Made by a program: the position numbers and the translations under genes. A DNA stretch of 64,000 nucleotides from Solenopsis invicta (Eukaryota > Arthropoda > Insecta > Hymenoptera > Formicidae), in contig NC_052678.1 in assembly GCF_016802725.1 (NCBI RefSeq), forward strand, positions 11,123,983-11,187,982, written 5' to 3'. How positions within the stretch are numbered: position 1 is the first letter of the stretch; every line of letters begins with the position of its first letter. A model generated the notes under the pieces. That model made no database searches, was not told where the DNA came from, and was given only the letters and a program-made list of their open reading frames with translations. This document shows, piece after piece, positions 1 through 12,815 of the stretch.

Positions 1-552
1 GAGCGACGTCGTAATAAGAATCCGCGAGATGAGGAGACCGGAAGTGCATCGGGGAAGCAACGCACCGGGGCGGCCGTTACTCGATGCTCGTCGACTCGAT
101 GTGCTTTAGCACTCTCGCGGAGTAAATTCGAGCCTGAACTCGATTACAGCGAAAGGGAACTTGCCGAGATGTACCGTTACAAGCGTATTGCATCGAATGC
201 AATTCATGGGGAATTTCGTTTCGTTGTTATAAAACCTTTGTTTTTTAATGTTTTTTTTTAATATTTAATATTTGTCCATGAAAAATATATTCTTTGGAAG
301 CACAGGTGACACGTTTCACCCGCTACACAAAACTCATTTAAACAATTGTCAAAGATTAACATAGAAAAATACATGGAAAATGTATATCAATTTTGTGAAG
401 AGAGAACGGATCCGCCTTTCGCTAAAACGCTCGTATTTGTTGATTCGGAGAGAAGGCTTCGAATCGAAATAAAACTCTGTCGACGCGAGGTAATAGGTCC
501 TAAGTTCCGCAATTCGTGCTGTGACACGCACGCGAAAAGGAAGAGAGACGGA

Positions 553-590
553 GGGAGGAAGGGAGAAAGGAAGGAAGGAAGGAAGGAAGG
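553..590. repeat. GGAA-type microsatellite
   Basis: Tandem GGAA/GGGA units lie inside the purine-rich strand of the Delta intron. The long open frame across it is a product of the repeat. Confidence 0.8.
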
Positions 591-819
591 TACCGCACGC
601 ACAGACACAGAAATTAACCGTCGGTAGGGAAAGAGGTCGATCGCGTGCGAGTCTCGCAAGCTCGCACGCGCGGACGAACTAAAAATACGCATCGGCGAAG
701 TTTCGGGAATCGAGCGTCGCCGTCGCCGTCGCCGTCGTCTCCCTGCTTGCATCGCATCTACGTAATTCGTGGTAAACGTTCAGTATCGGGAAGCCGCATC
801 GCAATGTGCCAAATCACAT

Positions 820-857
820 GGCTGCTGCTGCTGCTGCTGCTGCTGCCGCCGCCGCCA
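820..857. repeat. CTG/CCG trinucleotide repeat
   Basis: A run of CTG units passes into CCG units. It reads as polyleucine, polyalanine or polycysteine in different frames. It is a simple repeat and no gene can be tied to it. Confidence 0.85.
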
Positions 858-1018
858 CCGTCGCCGCCGCTACCCCCTCATGTATAACGTTCAGCCATTC
901 TCGCGCTCGCGTTCGTTCACTCGACCTTTCGCCACTCGTACCTTCGTCTGGGACGCGAATCACGCAGCCTTTTCGGCCGTGGGACCCACGCTAGCCTTCT
1001 TGGTTTCGGGCCCCACCC

Positions 1019-1039
1019 TCTCTCTCTCTCTCTCTCTCT
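1019..1039. repeat. (CT)n microsatellite
   Basis: Uninterrupted CT dinucleotides of about 20 bases within a pyrimidine-rich stretch. Confidence 0.85.
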
Positions 1040-1852
1040 TTCCCCCTTCCTCCTGCAACGCGATTCCCATCACTCTCGCGGCGGCCCCTACGTCCTCTGT
1101 CTCTCGTTGTTCTTCGAGTTTGCTGTTAGAGTCTCGATCTCGCAATCGCGTTCCGCGAAAACGCATTTATGTATGCTTACGATTACTAAATGCTACCGTA
1201 CGGTATCCCTCGTTATAATTTCGACAATGTCGTGTGTTTCGAAATCTAGCATCCTACATAAACTACATTGCGTGTTAATCGCGGGCTAATCTCCAGCGGA
1301 CCGATGGATTCATTCGGTAGCTCCCTTTCTCGCAAAAATCGATATTTACCGTTTAGCAGACATAAATTACAGTTTAATCATCTCTACTTTATTTCGGTCA
1401 ATCTGTGATTGCAATTTCCATTGATTCGATAGCTAGCGATAACGAGACAAATATCGATAGCCGAGCGTGCTTCAGCGTACTCTAACGTCAACATCATCTA
1501 CCTTGCGATAACGCGTGAGATTTATCGCGGAAGGAAGTTACGGTGATCGGCTAAAAATAGAATGGCGCGGCGGACGGTGGAATTCTCAGGCGACATAACG
1601 AAAGCGGGAAAAGAATGGAGCGAATGTGCGCGAGGGCGCGCGTGCGTGCTATTAGCGCGAGTGCGCGCGGAAAATCGCGTAACGCTGTACCGCTCACTAG
1701 CGAGTCGCGAGAAGCGTGCGCAACGATCGAGCACAGTGGCCGCACTGTCGCTAGTCGCCTCGTGCTGTTTTAATAAGGCGGCTCGTGTACACGAACGTAA
1801 AGCCAATTAAGGCGCGCGCATAAGAGTCCACGACGGCGGCACGCACGTATGA

Positions 1853-1853
1853 A

Positions 1854-1900
<47 letters not shown>
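1853..1900. repeat. (ACGC)n tetranucleotide repeat
   Basis: About twelve ACGC units run without interruption in a CpG-rich segment of the Delta intron. The alternating purine-pyrimidine pattern makes it prone to Z-DNA. Confidence 0.9.
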
Positions 1901-1901
<1 letters not shown>

Positions 1902-3536
1902 TAAAGAGATTGCAGCGTCTGCGAAGGTTACGATTACGTATCGAGACGATGCATACCGCCAAATGACATACCGCAGACATTCCGAGGAATGTCCGTAGAG
2001 ACCAAATTTACGGGAAAACCTTGTTTCTTTCACGAGAATATCGTTTCTAACTTTAACGAAACTTTTTCTATTATCTACGTTAATATAAAAAAAATTAATC
2101 AAGTTTTTGTTACTAAAAAAATATAGAGAAAATTTTATTAAATCTGTCATTAAAGTTCTGTATGACTTTTTATGTAGGTCGCTCACTAAAATATGTAATC
2201 GTGCACACGATCGGTGAAACTATTTTTTGTTTTTCTTATAAAATCGTAAAGTTCAATCTCAGTTTCATTGAATTGTGTCGCTAATTACGTAGAGACATTT
2301 AACGAACCTGTCCAGTTGTAATGATGGAAAAGCCGTTAATTCGCGCATCTCGGTCGCACACCGCACGGAAGTGATTTACGCGCATTGCACGTAACTGTTA
2401 TTTATAGTGGCTATTTTATCAGCTCTCGTCCGTTCAATGCTCGTGCGTACAGCCTGACTGAGTCGCGAGTCAATTTACTAATTGCGAACTCGGCCGTAAT
2501 CAGCCGCGAGTTAATTCACTTTTTCATCGTCCTTCGTTATATCGTGGCGTAGAAACGCGTATAACAAATCATTTATTCAACTTACTTGTCACGATACTAT
2601 TTTATTTAATAATAAAAAAAATCCAAGAAACAAATCATTAGCATGCAACAGTATGCACACTTAAGCACCAATGAAATCGTGCTTATTTGTTAACTCGATC
2701 TAAAATTAAGTTGTCTCTGTCATCGCTTCTTTCCTCACAATTCTCTTTTATACAAAGCTGATGTTACGATACGGAATTTAGAATGTAGTTAAAACGGCTC
2801 TCGCTTTTGAAGCTACGAAAATAAATCGAGTACTCCAAATAGCGATCGAGGCTTACGTCGGTTTCGAGCTATTTCGCCGACACGCCGAGCGAAGTCGGCG
2901 ATATCCGGCACGAGTGTCGGCCAGAAATCGGTCAGGACCGCCGAAAATTCTCCGCGGAACTGTGACCGTGTCTTCCGAGAAGCCGAGAGCCGCTACCGAC
3001 TTGGTTTGATGCTGCTACATCAAAGCGGTTGCCGGGCGGAATATCGGCAACTGCACTCGGGATAATTTCGACATCGGTGCATCGCGCGATAATTCTATCA
3101 GCCACCGGGCTGTGAGTTCAATGGTGATGATAAATGTCCAAGAACGCACGTGCCTGTATCATCAGACAGGAAAGAGAAAAAGAAAGTGAATTTATTTCGC
3201 CTCCGGCTCAAGTCCTATCAAGTAGACAATCGACAGATACCAGCAATTAGTATTTTATTATTGCGAAAAGAATGCTGAAAAAAACTCTTGTAAATTGTTC
3301 ATAGCATTATCTTTTAAAAATAAGTAGAAAACAATAAAATTAAAATAAAAATATAGAAATGAATAAAGAATAAGGAAAAGTAAAGAAATCACGAGCGAAA
3401 AGGAAAGATAAAAAGCGAGAAAAAAAAACGACCGATATGAGAGAGAGAAGGGCTCGTTAGAGGCGTGAGGGGCGCCATATGGGTTAGTAAATTTAACTCT
3501 GCTCACGAGAAAGCCACGTAGGGCGAGAGAAGAGAA

Positions 3537-3562
3537 CGAGAGAGAAAGAGAGAGAGAGAGAG
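3537..3562. repeat. (GA)n microsatellite
   Basis: GA dinucleotide run with few interruptions in the Delta intron. Confidence 0.8.
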
Positions 3563-6098
3563 CAAAGACAGAGTACGTGGGAAGAGTGTAGAGGCGCAAA
3601 AGGCCCCGGCCATCTGCTGCCGGCGGCGGTCTCATAGTCAGAACCATAGTGGAAATGCGCGAGCACCGATATGATGAGAGGATTGACGTGCGGCCAAGGA
3701 TCTTGTACATTGGTGTGCGTTATTCGTCGATTTCGGCATAGTAATCCGACACGTCTAAATTCGTAAAAACGTAAAAAGAAAACCAAAAATGTATCGAATT
3801 AATTGCAAAATACACATGAAGCTTAAAATGAGCGTCAACTTATACGGTAGTTACAAAATTACTTGCAACTTTGTAACTGAACTGAATAAATATGTCATGG
3901 ATTGTAAATCACGTTACATCGCGCACCTTGAAAACCCTTATATAAACTTCGTTATACAATCTTGTAACAAATATTCGTTTCATAAGTAACATTAACTCTT
4001 TTATATCTCTTTCTCTCTCTATAGATATATCAAACATAAATAAATTATAGATATCTTTGTATTCTGTTAATGTCTTGATTTTCCGTTAGATTTTTATCAA
4101 TTAATGATATTTAAACGCATATTTGACGCATGTGAAAAGCAAACATTGCCAGCAACAGAAAGCAGCATCAACAACAGCAGGAGGGAAAGACAAGTGTTAC
4201 TCTTCCCTCGTTGTTCTCTTTCCCTTTTTTCTCTCCGTGGCATCCGCCAACTCTCTCTCTCTCTGTTCTCCTTCTATCCATCTCTCGCCTTTACTATCTC
4301 GCTTATTCTTTTGGTTGCACCGACGCGATGCGATGCGACGCGACAGACGCGACGGCTGCGTGCGCACGCACGCGTGCAAGCGTGCAAGCGACGTCAGCAG
4401 CACGCGTCGTATGTACGCGCCACGTAAAATACAACCCCTATACACGCGTTCGCCGTGTATTTTTCTCTCATTCCTTCAACACAATCAACCTGTCCGCGAT
4501 GTAACGCAAGCAGCAGAGCGATCTCGTTGCAGTGTGCGCGCGAAAGTATGGAAGGGAAAAAGCAGATGCGAGAGAGTGCGTCGATTCTGCACGTTCGCAG
4601 CGGCCGACGCGTTACGCGTTGCGCGTTGCGCGCACGCGAGAGAAAGAATGGACGCAGAAAAAGCACGTTTCCCCCCTTTTTCTTAATTGCGCGCGTTAAG
4701 CGAGACAGAAATCAGAGTCGTTGCGAGCGAGAACGGCCGCTGCGTCGCGCCGACCTGTTGCAAATGCAACGCGATCGGCGACGCGTGCAGCGTCTCCCTC
4801 GACTATACTCGATTGCGCGACGCACGCACTTCCCATATACAATATAATATATATGTACTCGTATATCGCACGCGCATCGAAATTACATCGCTAGGGTGAC
4901 CGGCCGCCGATTCGAGTTGTAAACACCGCACGCAAGCGTATTTTAAATGCGTGCACATATTTCAAAGTTCCTATCGTGAAATCTCTGATGAAATTTCTAT
5001 TACTTTTAACGATACTCACACGAGCACTCGAGACGAACATGGTTAATCATTTATATAATCATAATCGTGTCGCCATCGCTCGTGCCGCCGCGCCGGTACC
5101 GTAACAACAATCTCAATCTGAATAATACGACCTTCAGAAACTACAAATCGAACAGGTTTTCAGTCTCGTATGCGAAACTCGCGAATGACTTCCGTGCAAA
5201 TTAGTCGGTCGGTTATGCGAGACGAGAGCAGTGCTGCTGTATATGGGTGTGTTTTCCGCGCGAGATAGCATCGCGACGTATATTACACACAAAGGGAGAC
5301 TTCGACTTTGTCCACGCGTTAACTCAACATCTCTCGCGTATATAATTTTCTCGCGATACTCGCACGCGAATTCCGCGTGTGCCTTATCTTGGTCTCGTTC
5401 CAGCGTTTGTTGGAAATTAGTTAGGTAATGCACTTGTCAGATTAGCATCCAGTCCGTGACTGGCTAAATGGACGGACGAAAGCATTGTTCTTTTTTACGC
5501 AGCCGAGCTCGTATCGCATCGTTTTTACATCTTTGCGATCTAATTTCGGCATTCGCTTTTTAATTTTTCCGTTCTGGAAAAAAATTGGATTAGAAACGTC
5601 TGTCGCACTTGGTCGATTACGAAGCAACGCGTGCCTCTTTTATATAATAAATCATTAAGAATTGCTAAAATAAAAAGTTACTAATGAGTGAAAGGAACCT
5701 TCGAATTTGTCCTTTAAGTGCATAACGCATCAGAGATATTCAATAAATGTGGATACGTGGAAAAATGTGGCTTATATACGTTACGCAGACGACACGTATA
5801 GTTTTCATTTGCTTTTTGTAACTGTAGGTTTTTGTAAGTTGTAACATCGCCGCCGGTGTAACGTTATATAGAACACGCTGTACTTGTTATCTATCGCCAC
5901 ACGGTCGTCAACATTTCTTACTTCCCACATTGAAACGTTTATGCTAATCGAGAACTTTGATAAAAAATCTCCGGAGCACGCCTCACGTAAACCTATCGCA
6001 ACGAGTCGCGTATCGACGATTCATCTCCCATGAAAGTTTATAAACTTTCATTTACAATTAGACAATGTCCCGTGGAATATTAGACATACCTCTTACTA

Positions 6099-6374
6099 GG
6101 AGTGCTTTTCTTATTTAACAAAAAATAAAAAAATATTTGACAAAAAAAACATGTTTCCCATTGGATTAATCAATTCTTATTAAGAAAAAAAAACATTTAA
6201 AATATTTTTTCAGAATTTTTCAGTAGATCGTTATTAAAAAACTTTTTTTCCAAAGTTTACATTTTCAAAGTTTAGTACTGAAAAATTCTGAAAAAAATAT
6301 CTTAAATATTTCTCATCAATATAAACCAATTAATGCCCCATGAAAATAGTGTTTTTATGAAATAAGAAGCACCC
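6099..6374. repeat. Long inverted repeat, candidate MITE
   Basis: The two halves of this AT-rich segment are imperfect reverse complements. The outer ends read GGAGTGCTTTTCTTATTT on the left and, inverted, GGGTGCTTCTTATTTCA on the right. The inner arms (6192-6225 and 6276-6310) match almost base for base around CAGAATTTTTCAGTA. The loop is about 50 bases. Size, AT richness and terminal inversion fit a non-autonomous DNA transposon. I could not see a clean target-site duplication, so the family is unknown. It lies in Delta intron 2, about 300 bases downstream of exon 2. Confidence 0.55.
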
Positions 6375-6678
6375 ATATCCTATGCATATTCGAATATGAT
6401 ATTCTATGCTATTGTTAAACATGCAAGGTGTTTCGCCATTACTATACATCAGCCATAGAAAGCCATAAACTTTCTTCCAATAAAAAAATTTGCTGAGTGA
6501 TGAAAATAGTTAAATTTTCGAGCAGTAAACATGATAAAATCCTAAATGAATATTTCCGTTAATAACCGAGACATATATACAACCTTGTTACTCGGTTACG
6601 TTGGAAGCTTTGTTGAAAATACTCATAAATGGCGACAGTTTGTCGCGAGAGCAATAAGAATGTAATAAAAAGACTTAC

Positions 6679-6981
6679 CGGCCACGTAAACTCGAACGGG
6701 AACCTGATGGGGTTGGTGAAGCTCGGCAAGGCGACATTTGCGCTGAGGTTAATCCTGTTTTCGCCGAGAACGGGCGTCACGACGTCGCCATACGTGCACG
6801 GCGACGTCGTGTCGATCTTCACCTGGTACTGCTTCAGGCAGACCCGAAACCTCGTCTTGCAGACCCCCGAGCACTCGCCTGTCTTGGACGCGCTGCCGGA
6901 ACAGCACTTGCCCAGGCTGTCCTTGCCGAACTCGTTCACGAAGGACTTTAGCCTCAGCTCGAACACCCCCGAGGCGTTCAC
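6679..6981 (-). CDS. Dl: Delta (Notch ligand) exon 2: MNNL domain
   Basis: This exon codes 101 residues forming the N-terminal (MNNL/C2-like) domain of a DSL-family Notch ligand, a membrane protein that activates Notch on neighbouring cells. In order it shows SGVFELRLKSF, a CCSG pair of cysteines, CKTRFRVCLKQYQ, IDTTSPCTYGDVVTPVLGEN and FTNPIRFPFEFTWP. CTYG and FTNPIRFPF match Delta; Serrate/Jagged proteins differ at both places. The exon is bounded by an acceptor (TTTTACAG before GTG AAC) and a donor (CCG then GTAAGT), both phase 0. The first residues, VNASG, follow directly on the signal peptide coded by exon 1. The rest of the protein lies left of the window. Family identity is firm. The symbol follows Drosophila usage. 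Confidence 0.95.
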
Positions 6982-8550
6982 CTGTAAAACACGTGCGTTT
7001 TACTTCTTTGAGAGGATATACGCAAATCGAGGCTCGTCGGCACACGAAATTTTTCAAAGCTAGTGTTCTTAAGCTAAAGTTCTTGACTACATTAATAGAA
7101 AATATTTAAATTAGAAACATAAATGTTTAAAATTGTAGAAACATTGATGTTAGATAAAATTTGCTCCGCGATTGTGTATTGAAAATTGAAAACTATTGTA
7201 CTGACTTAGGTGAAAAATATATAAATATAAAGAAATAAAAATTTTCAAACATTAAAATAGTTGGTCAAATAAATAAAAAAAAAAAAACTTGTTCATGAAT
7301 ATTAAAAATTACGAAAAAAAAAAAAGTTTTTCGGAGGAGGCGTCGTTTTATGACAGGGTACTCCTCGAGTCTTTTTAACAGCTGAAACGCGTGCAATCGT
7401 AAAATGATCTTAATAACGGTGGATCTGGTCCACAGTTGGCGGCGAATCATCACGAGACGGATGAAAAAAAAACAAACTCTGTATCAAACGAAACGCTCTC
7501 TCTTTCTCTTATCCGCTACATGGGGAGGAGGGAAGGGGGGAAGGGGATGTCGTCTCGTGCCCCGTGATGTGAGACGCCGCAGAAGCACGTGTGCGCACAC
7601 GTTTTTGCGAACGCGTGTCACGCACGTCTCCCAGGAGGAGAGAAGCGAGTCGATGCGACAAAAACCGCGCATCCCTCTCGCTCGCTCCTTGCGAGCGAGA
7701 ACGTATCTCCCGAGGGAGAACGTACCGTTCGTCGCCGCCACGCTTCGCCATTACAATCGAATTACGAAAATATGCTACGATTTACCGCAGATTCGACGAG
7801 TTTGCTTTTTGTCAGTGTCGAATCAAATCGAGTTTGGTTCAGTTGGCCGTATCTCTTGCTCCGTCTTTAGAATCTAGCGATCAGTGATTTTTCAAGCGTT
7901 CAAAATGATTCGTTACTATAAAATCTTTGAAAAATAATAAAATAAAAAAAATTATTACATGCAAATAAAATATTGCAAAATATATTTTTCTTTGTATATC
8001 GAATATTAATCAAGATATTATTTTGCCGAGCGAAGAAAGTAGTTGAAAACGAAGATTTTTCTTTGCCACTTGACCAACTGCCAGAGCGCTATTATTAAAG
8101 CCGGCGGATATTTCTTTTTGAAACGTGTGGATGCAAACCGTCTGCAAAAAGAGGCCGGCCAACCAAGCTCGTAAATGCATCAACGCTCTAGTTGGCTCGC
8201 GAAGCGCTGCTTAACGAAATTACCGAGTAGAGAAAGAGAGGGAGCCGACTCGAAGCGCAAAGCGAAAAACGGCGGGTCGATTAGCGCGTTTTTCGGCGAC
8301 GCAGATTTATCGTGATTAATTAACGCGATCATCACGCTGTCAATTGGCGACTTTGTACCTTACGATCTAGCGCTGTAGATATATCCTCTACATTTGCATT
8401 GCCGTTATTGCCTACCACAAAAACGAAGGAAAAATTGCTGAAGGAAAAAGCGTGTTGGCCAAGGCTTAACGATTCCCTCGATACCGATCGATATCGATCG
8501 CGATTGAGCCGATATACGTGGTGTAAACAGTGTCAACGTCAGATACGCGT

Positions 8551-8575
8551 CTCTCTCTCTCTCTCTCTCTCTCTC
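8551..8575. repeat. (CT)n microsatellite
   Basis: Uninterrupted CT run of about 24 bases in Delta intron 1. Confidence 0.85.
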
Positions 8576-9431
8576 GTTTTTCCTACCCTAGTCGTCGCGA
8601 CGTCGAAGAACGTCGCAGACACCGGTGTGTGTACGTTGTGTGTACACGAATGCGCTTCCGAACGAAGCTTCCCACGAGATATTATATAGCCGAGAGCGAA
8701 CGGTAAGCTCTCTTTAGCGAGGCCCGAACGACGAGCTCGGCATTAGATTTCCTTTATCGAACTCCTATAGTCTCGCGTATCTCGCGCGCATCGATATTAC
8801 GCGAGCCATTAGCAAACACGTGATCCGTCATCGGAAAGTGGAGTAAACGGTATAATCGTGGTTCCCTTCAGGTGGTTCAATCAGCCGAGACATAGAGATA
8901 TATCGATACGTATCATCAAATAAAAAATTCTTTCTTTCGTGCGTCTATTTCACGCACATTCGATACAGTTGTGATCGTCAAAGATCAAGTTTGAGACTTT
9001 ACGTCAAGTTTGAAAAATGAGAAATTCTACGCGTTCCACGTGAGATAAAAATAAATATTTATTCGCAGATATGGAGTCTAACGGAGCGGAGCGCGACCAA
9101 ATGACTCTCACAACTGCGCAATCGGCTATTTTTAAAACAAAAGGACGGATAATACATTTACATTCATGCATACGATTTACCGCACGTTCAACGCAAACTG
9201 CAGCTACTTGATCCCCGGTTTTATTTACTCAAACAGAAACGTCGTGTTCGGTGTCGGACAAGCGCCCTTGGCGATAAGAAGCGAGCCTTTGTTGCCAATC
9301 ATTATCGCGTTTGAAGCGGAACGCACTCGATGCAATTGTGCCCGTCGCGATCCCGTCCCGTTAGTCCGCATCTCGCGAAAGTAAACGATTAAACGAGCAC
9401 GTCGGACATACGCACCAATACACGTAGATAT

Positions 9432-9486
9432 ACACACAGACGCGCGCGTGCGCGCGCGCGCACACACACACACACGCACACATGTA
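9432..9486. repeat. Alternating CG/CA tract
   Basis: About 55 bases of nearly perfect purine-pyrimidine alternation: a CG/TG core followed by CA units. This sequence type readily adopts Z-DNA under supercoiling. Confidence 0.8.
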
Positions 9487-12165
9487 CCTCACGCACCTCG
9501 AAGCTGCCCTCGCGATGAGGAATCTCATTTTTGGCGCGCTGGAAAGTTATTCTTGGAACGGAGAATGGCCGCCACGCGTATTTACGGATACACACGGCAC
9601 ACCGACGGACGGTGCGTTTCGTCACACACAAAACGATTTTCGCCGCCCGGGCCACCCTTCAGACGTCTTTGAGGCGTGTCTCCTTGAGGAGGCCTCGCGC
9701 GATCGCGCCACCCCGATCCGCACCGGACAACAAAGGACTCTCTTTCCGCACGCTCGCCCGACGACGATCGGCAGGACGCATCTTGCAAAGATTGAAAATA
9801 AGCGATCGAGAGACGAATCTAACGCGGTTTGAGATTAACGCTAGGCGCGACATCGCGGAGAGAGGAAAAACGAATATAGAGAGAGAGAGAGAAACGGGGC
9901 TAGACACTTCTAAAAGAGTGCATCCAGATTTAGAGTTGGGTGCACCGAATCCGCCGTTAGGGACTCCTTCGAATAGTAAGAGAGAAATCTTCGAAAGAGA
10001 ATTTTAGAAAAGAAATTCCCAGAAAAAGAGTACTAAGAAAACCGCTTACAATATCAACAACAATCAACACGGAACGATAAAAATAATCAAACAGTCATCT
10101 TACGACGGAAAAATATTAACAAGCAAAAAAAAGCAAAGAGAGAATTAATGATCGATCGCTAAGTAGAAATACTGATATCAGTTGCGAATTTAAGCGCGTA
10201 TATATTGTGGATTAAATCCAGTTTTAGAAATTGGCGATTCCAAAAGCAAAGTCAGTTTTGCGTGTTCCGTTGTACAGTACCCAAGCACTGTAAGCATCGC
10301 TAAGAGATAAGCACGAAGGTAGTCGAGCTCACGAAGGATCGTGGCAGACGGAAAGAAGAACGCACGAGGAATGGTGGGGAAGCCGGGGGAGACATCTCTC
10401 CCAGGAAGAATTCCCTCGGAATCCGTGCGGAGAGAAGAAACCGAGAGAAGAAACGGGCCGTATAATACGCGAAATGCATCGCTCGTCGCATTCGGAATTG
10501 GTCGTTTAAGAGAGACCAGGATAACAACAAAAAGAAAAAACTTGAATCGCCAAGTACCGAAGAAAGAAAGAAAGAGAGAAAGAAAGCAAGCAAGCAAGAG
10601 AGTCGGTTCTCAATTCCGCGACTGTCAAACGCGACGGAAGCTCGACAAGTACGCGAGATCTCGCGGCAATTCGTAACTAAATAGATTGACCGAATGTAAA
10701 GTTGACGTTTTATTTTCACACGCGTGGAGAAAAAAGTCGGAGTCGCGAGCAAAGCGTGTTTCTGCCGATTCACTCGTCGGATTATCTCTCGGAACCAACC
10801 AGAATTGCTTCGATTTATAATTTTGATTTATATGGCGGTCTCGAAGAGAGAGGAAGCTGTCTGTCGTCCATTCACCGTTAGCCGTGCGGAGTTATCGACG
10901 GATCAAGGTTAAATATTAGGGAATGAAGATCAGCGAGGTCGGGAGTTGCGGCAGCTTCCTTATGAGCGTTACAATATTATTTAATATTATTATATGAGAA
11001 ATAAATAATATGATTTACTTCACTATTTTAAATTATCGGGAATATTATAACTTTTTAATGTAATACTTATAAATATTTTACGCGTAATAATTGACATTAA
11101 TATTCGTACAACAGTCTCGTAGTATTCCTCGGATATTACACCAAAACGGACAAATAGCATTAAGACAATGTTTCCACAATAATAAAATAATATTAAAAAT
11201 ATTGACTAATATTTTAAGAATATTGTAGCGCTTATAGGGTTCCTTCTTTTTTTTAACGTTAAACTTTTTTTGACGCGTTGTCCAACGCAATATCTATTTT
11301 CATCAATAAAGATCAACGTTAATCTTTATCAGTTTCTAATTTTTAAAAGTAGAAAGAGATAACTGATAAAGAATAAATAAAAGCTGTGAAATGACAGCTA
11401 ATCCGCAGTGATGGAAACGGATACGGGAGATATTCCGTCGGGTGATTTTAATCGCGTCGTGCCGTTTAGAATCGCAATTGCGCAAGTACGCGATCCGAGG
11501 CTCGAACGTCGTATTATGGATCGTTATGAAACGCGAACCGATTACGTCGAGTCTATTCCAATCTTTCGCATCTCGCGGAGCCTTCCCTTTTTCCCGCGTG
11601 CATTTAACAACAATGCCGAGCCTCTATGAGCCAAGATGTAGCGTATAATACCTGCATACGCGAGACGCTCGGCTCACGACAATCAGTCGGCTCGAATGCC
11701 GAATGCCGAACGCCGCCGTCGCCGTCGCCGTCGCGAGTCAGAATTCATTCATCGAATCGCGATGCTCAAGGTCGACAAGCAGAGTGTGTACATCTAACAA
11801 TAAGTCGACACAGACCCCTTCCCAATATCTAATAATTATGACGACAACACGTGACGAGTTCCGTGCTCGGAACAATGTAATTTCGAGGAACGCTTGTATT
11901 CGTGTCATTTCCCTGGAATGAGACGTCGCGTCGGTCGGCTGCTTTTACGAGATGATCAGGGGCAAGTTTGGTAGTCGGCCAAGTTGGCACTGTCGGCAGT
12001 AACGTTTAACGAGAAAGCGAGGAATCCGTAGATAAAACCTAACCTTCGGGTCGCGAGCGATCGCCGACGGCGACGGCGACGGCGACGGTGACGGGGATGA
12101 GGGCACGAGCACGAGACACGGGAAGAGGAAGAGGAAGAGGAAGAGATACGATAGAGAAGACTTAC

Positions 12166-12225
12166 CGCTCGAGGCGTCGGCAGGAGAACGACGGCGGCCG
12201 TCCACACGAGCATCGTGGTCCACAT
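12166..12225 (-). CDS. Dl: Delta exon 1: start codon and signal peptide
   Basis: This 20-codon first coding exon starts MWTTMLVWTAAVVLLPTPRA, a typical signal peptide with a hydrophobic core of about 12 residues and a small residue near the end. The start is favoured by an insect-like context (CAAC before ATG) and by an in-frame TAA 30 bases upstream (12255-12253), so no longer protein is possible in this exon. The donor GTAAGT at 12165-12160 leaves phase 0, which matches exon 2. Secretion followed by the MNNL domain is the expected order for Delta. Linking exon 1 to exon 2 is inferred from phase, order and content. There is no transcript evidence. Confidence 0.85.
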
Positions 12226-12775
12226 GTTGACGCGTCGCGTATCCCTCGGTGTTTACACGCCGCCGGCGCTTCCCCGGAAAGCGGCGGAGGCGCGGATGTG
12301 AGCGGCAATCCGCGCGCGTCGTCTCGTCTTCGTCCCGTCGGCGTTACCTGCGTCTCGCCGCGGCACCGCAGGGCTGCTGCTGCATAGCCACGAACCGCGT
12401 GCCCGGTATACGCCGGTATCTCGACGATGTACGCGAGCCGTCGCCGTCGCCGCCGCGCGCGTCTCGTCGAATCGACGACGGACGGACGAAAGAACGAAAC
12501 AAACGAATGAAGGTGCGCGCAAACGCCGCGAGTGGGAACCGCGGCTAAATTCAACTCGTTTACCACTGTGCACTCCGTATACGCGCCGTTATACCATTTA
12601 ATTCGCTCGGCATATACAACGTACGAACGACGAGATTTTCACTTTTTACACACTTGCCGTTGACACACTTAATCGTAGTATATCCGTGGGACGACAAACG
12701 CTGAAGAGGGAGGAAAGGTCCCGATCTTGAAGGAAGGTCCGCGTATTCAGGTGTCCTCTCTTTCTTTCTTTCTTT

Positions 12776-12815
<40 letters not shown>

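Larger units (their letters stand above)
1..6678 (-). other. Delta intron 2 (partial)
   Basis: This is the intron that follows the MNNL-domain exon. It begins with a consensus donor (GTAAGT on the minus strand at 6678-6673) and has no end inside the window. I found no exon coding for the expected continuation of the Notch-ligand N-terminal region or the DSL domain, so at least 6.7 kb of intron is present. It holds simple repeats (GGAA, CTG, CT, ACGC, GA), GC-rich stretches near 0.6-1.2 and 4.3-4.9 kb, and a long inverted repeat at 6099-6374. The open frames here are low-complexity and unrecognised. Confidence 0.75.
6982..12165 (-). other. Delta intron 1
   Basis: The 5.2 kb intron joins the signal-peptide exon to the MNNL exon. 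The donor at 12165 is GTAAGT and the acceptor ends TTTTACAG. It contains a GC-rich patch at about 7.5-7.8 kb, a CT repeat near 8.55 kb, an alternating CG/CA tract near 9.45 kb and AT-rich DNA at 10.9-11.4 kb. None of the open frames resembles a known family. A 73-codon plus-strand frame at 11408-11629 has ordinary-looking composition but no other support. Confidence 0.85.

Noticed and set aside
6629..7063. Plus-strand 144-codon frame opposite Delta exon 2
   Set aside because: It is the antisense shadow of the MNNL-domain exon, which has clear family identity and splice sites on the minus strand.
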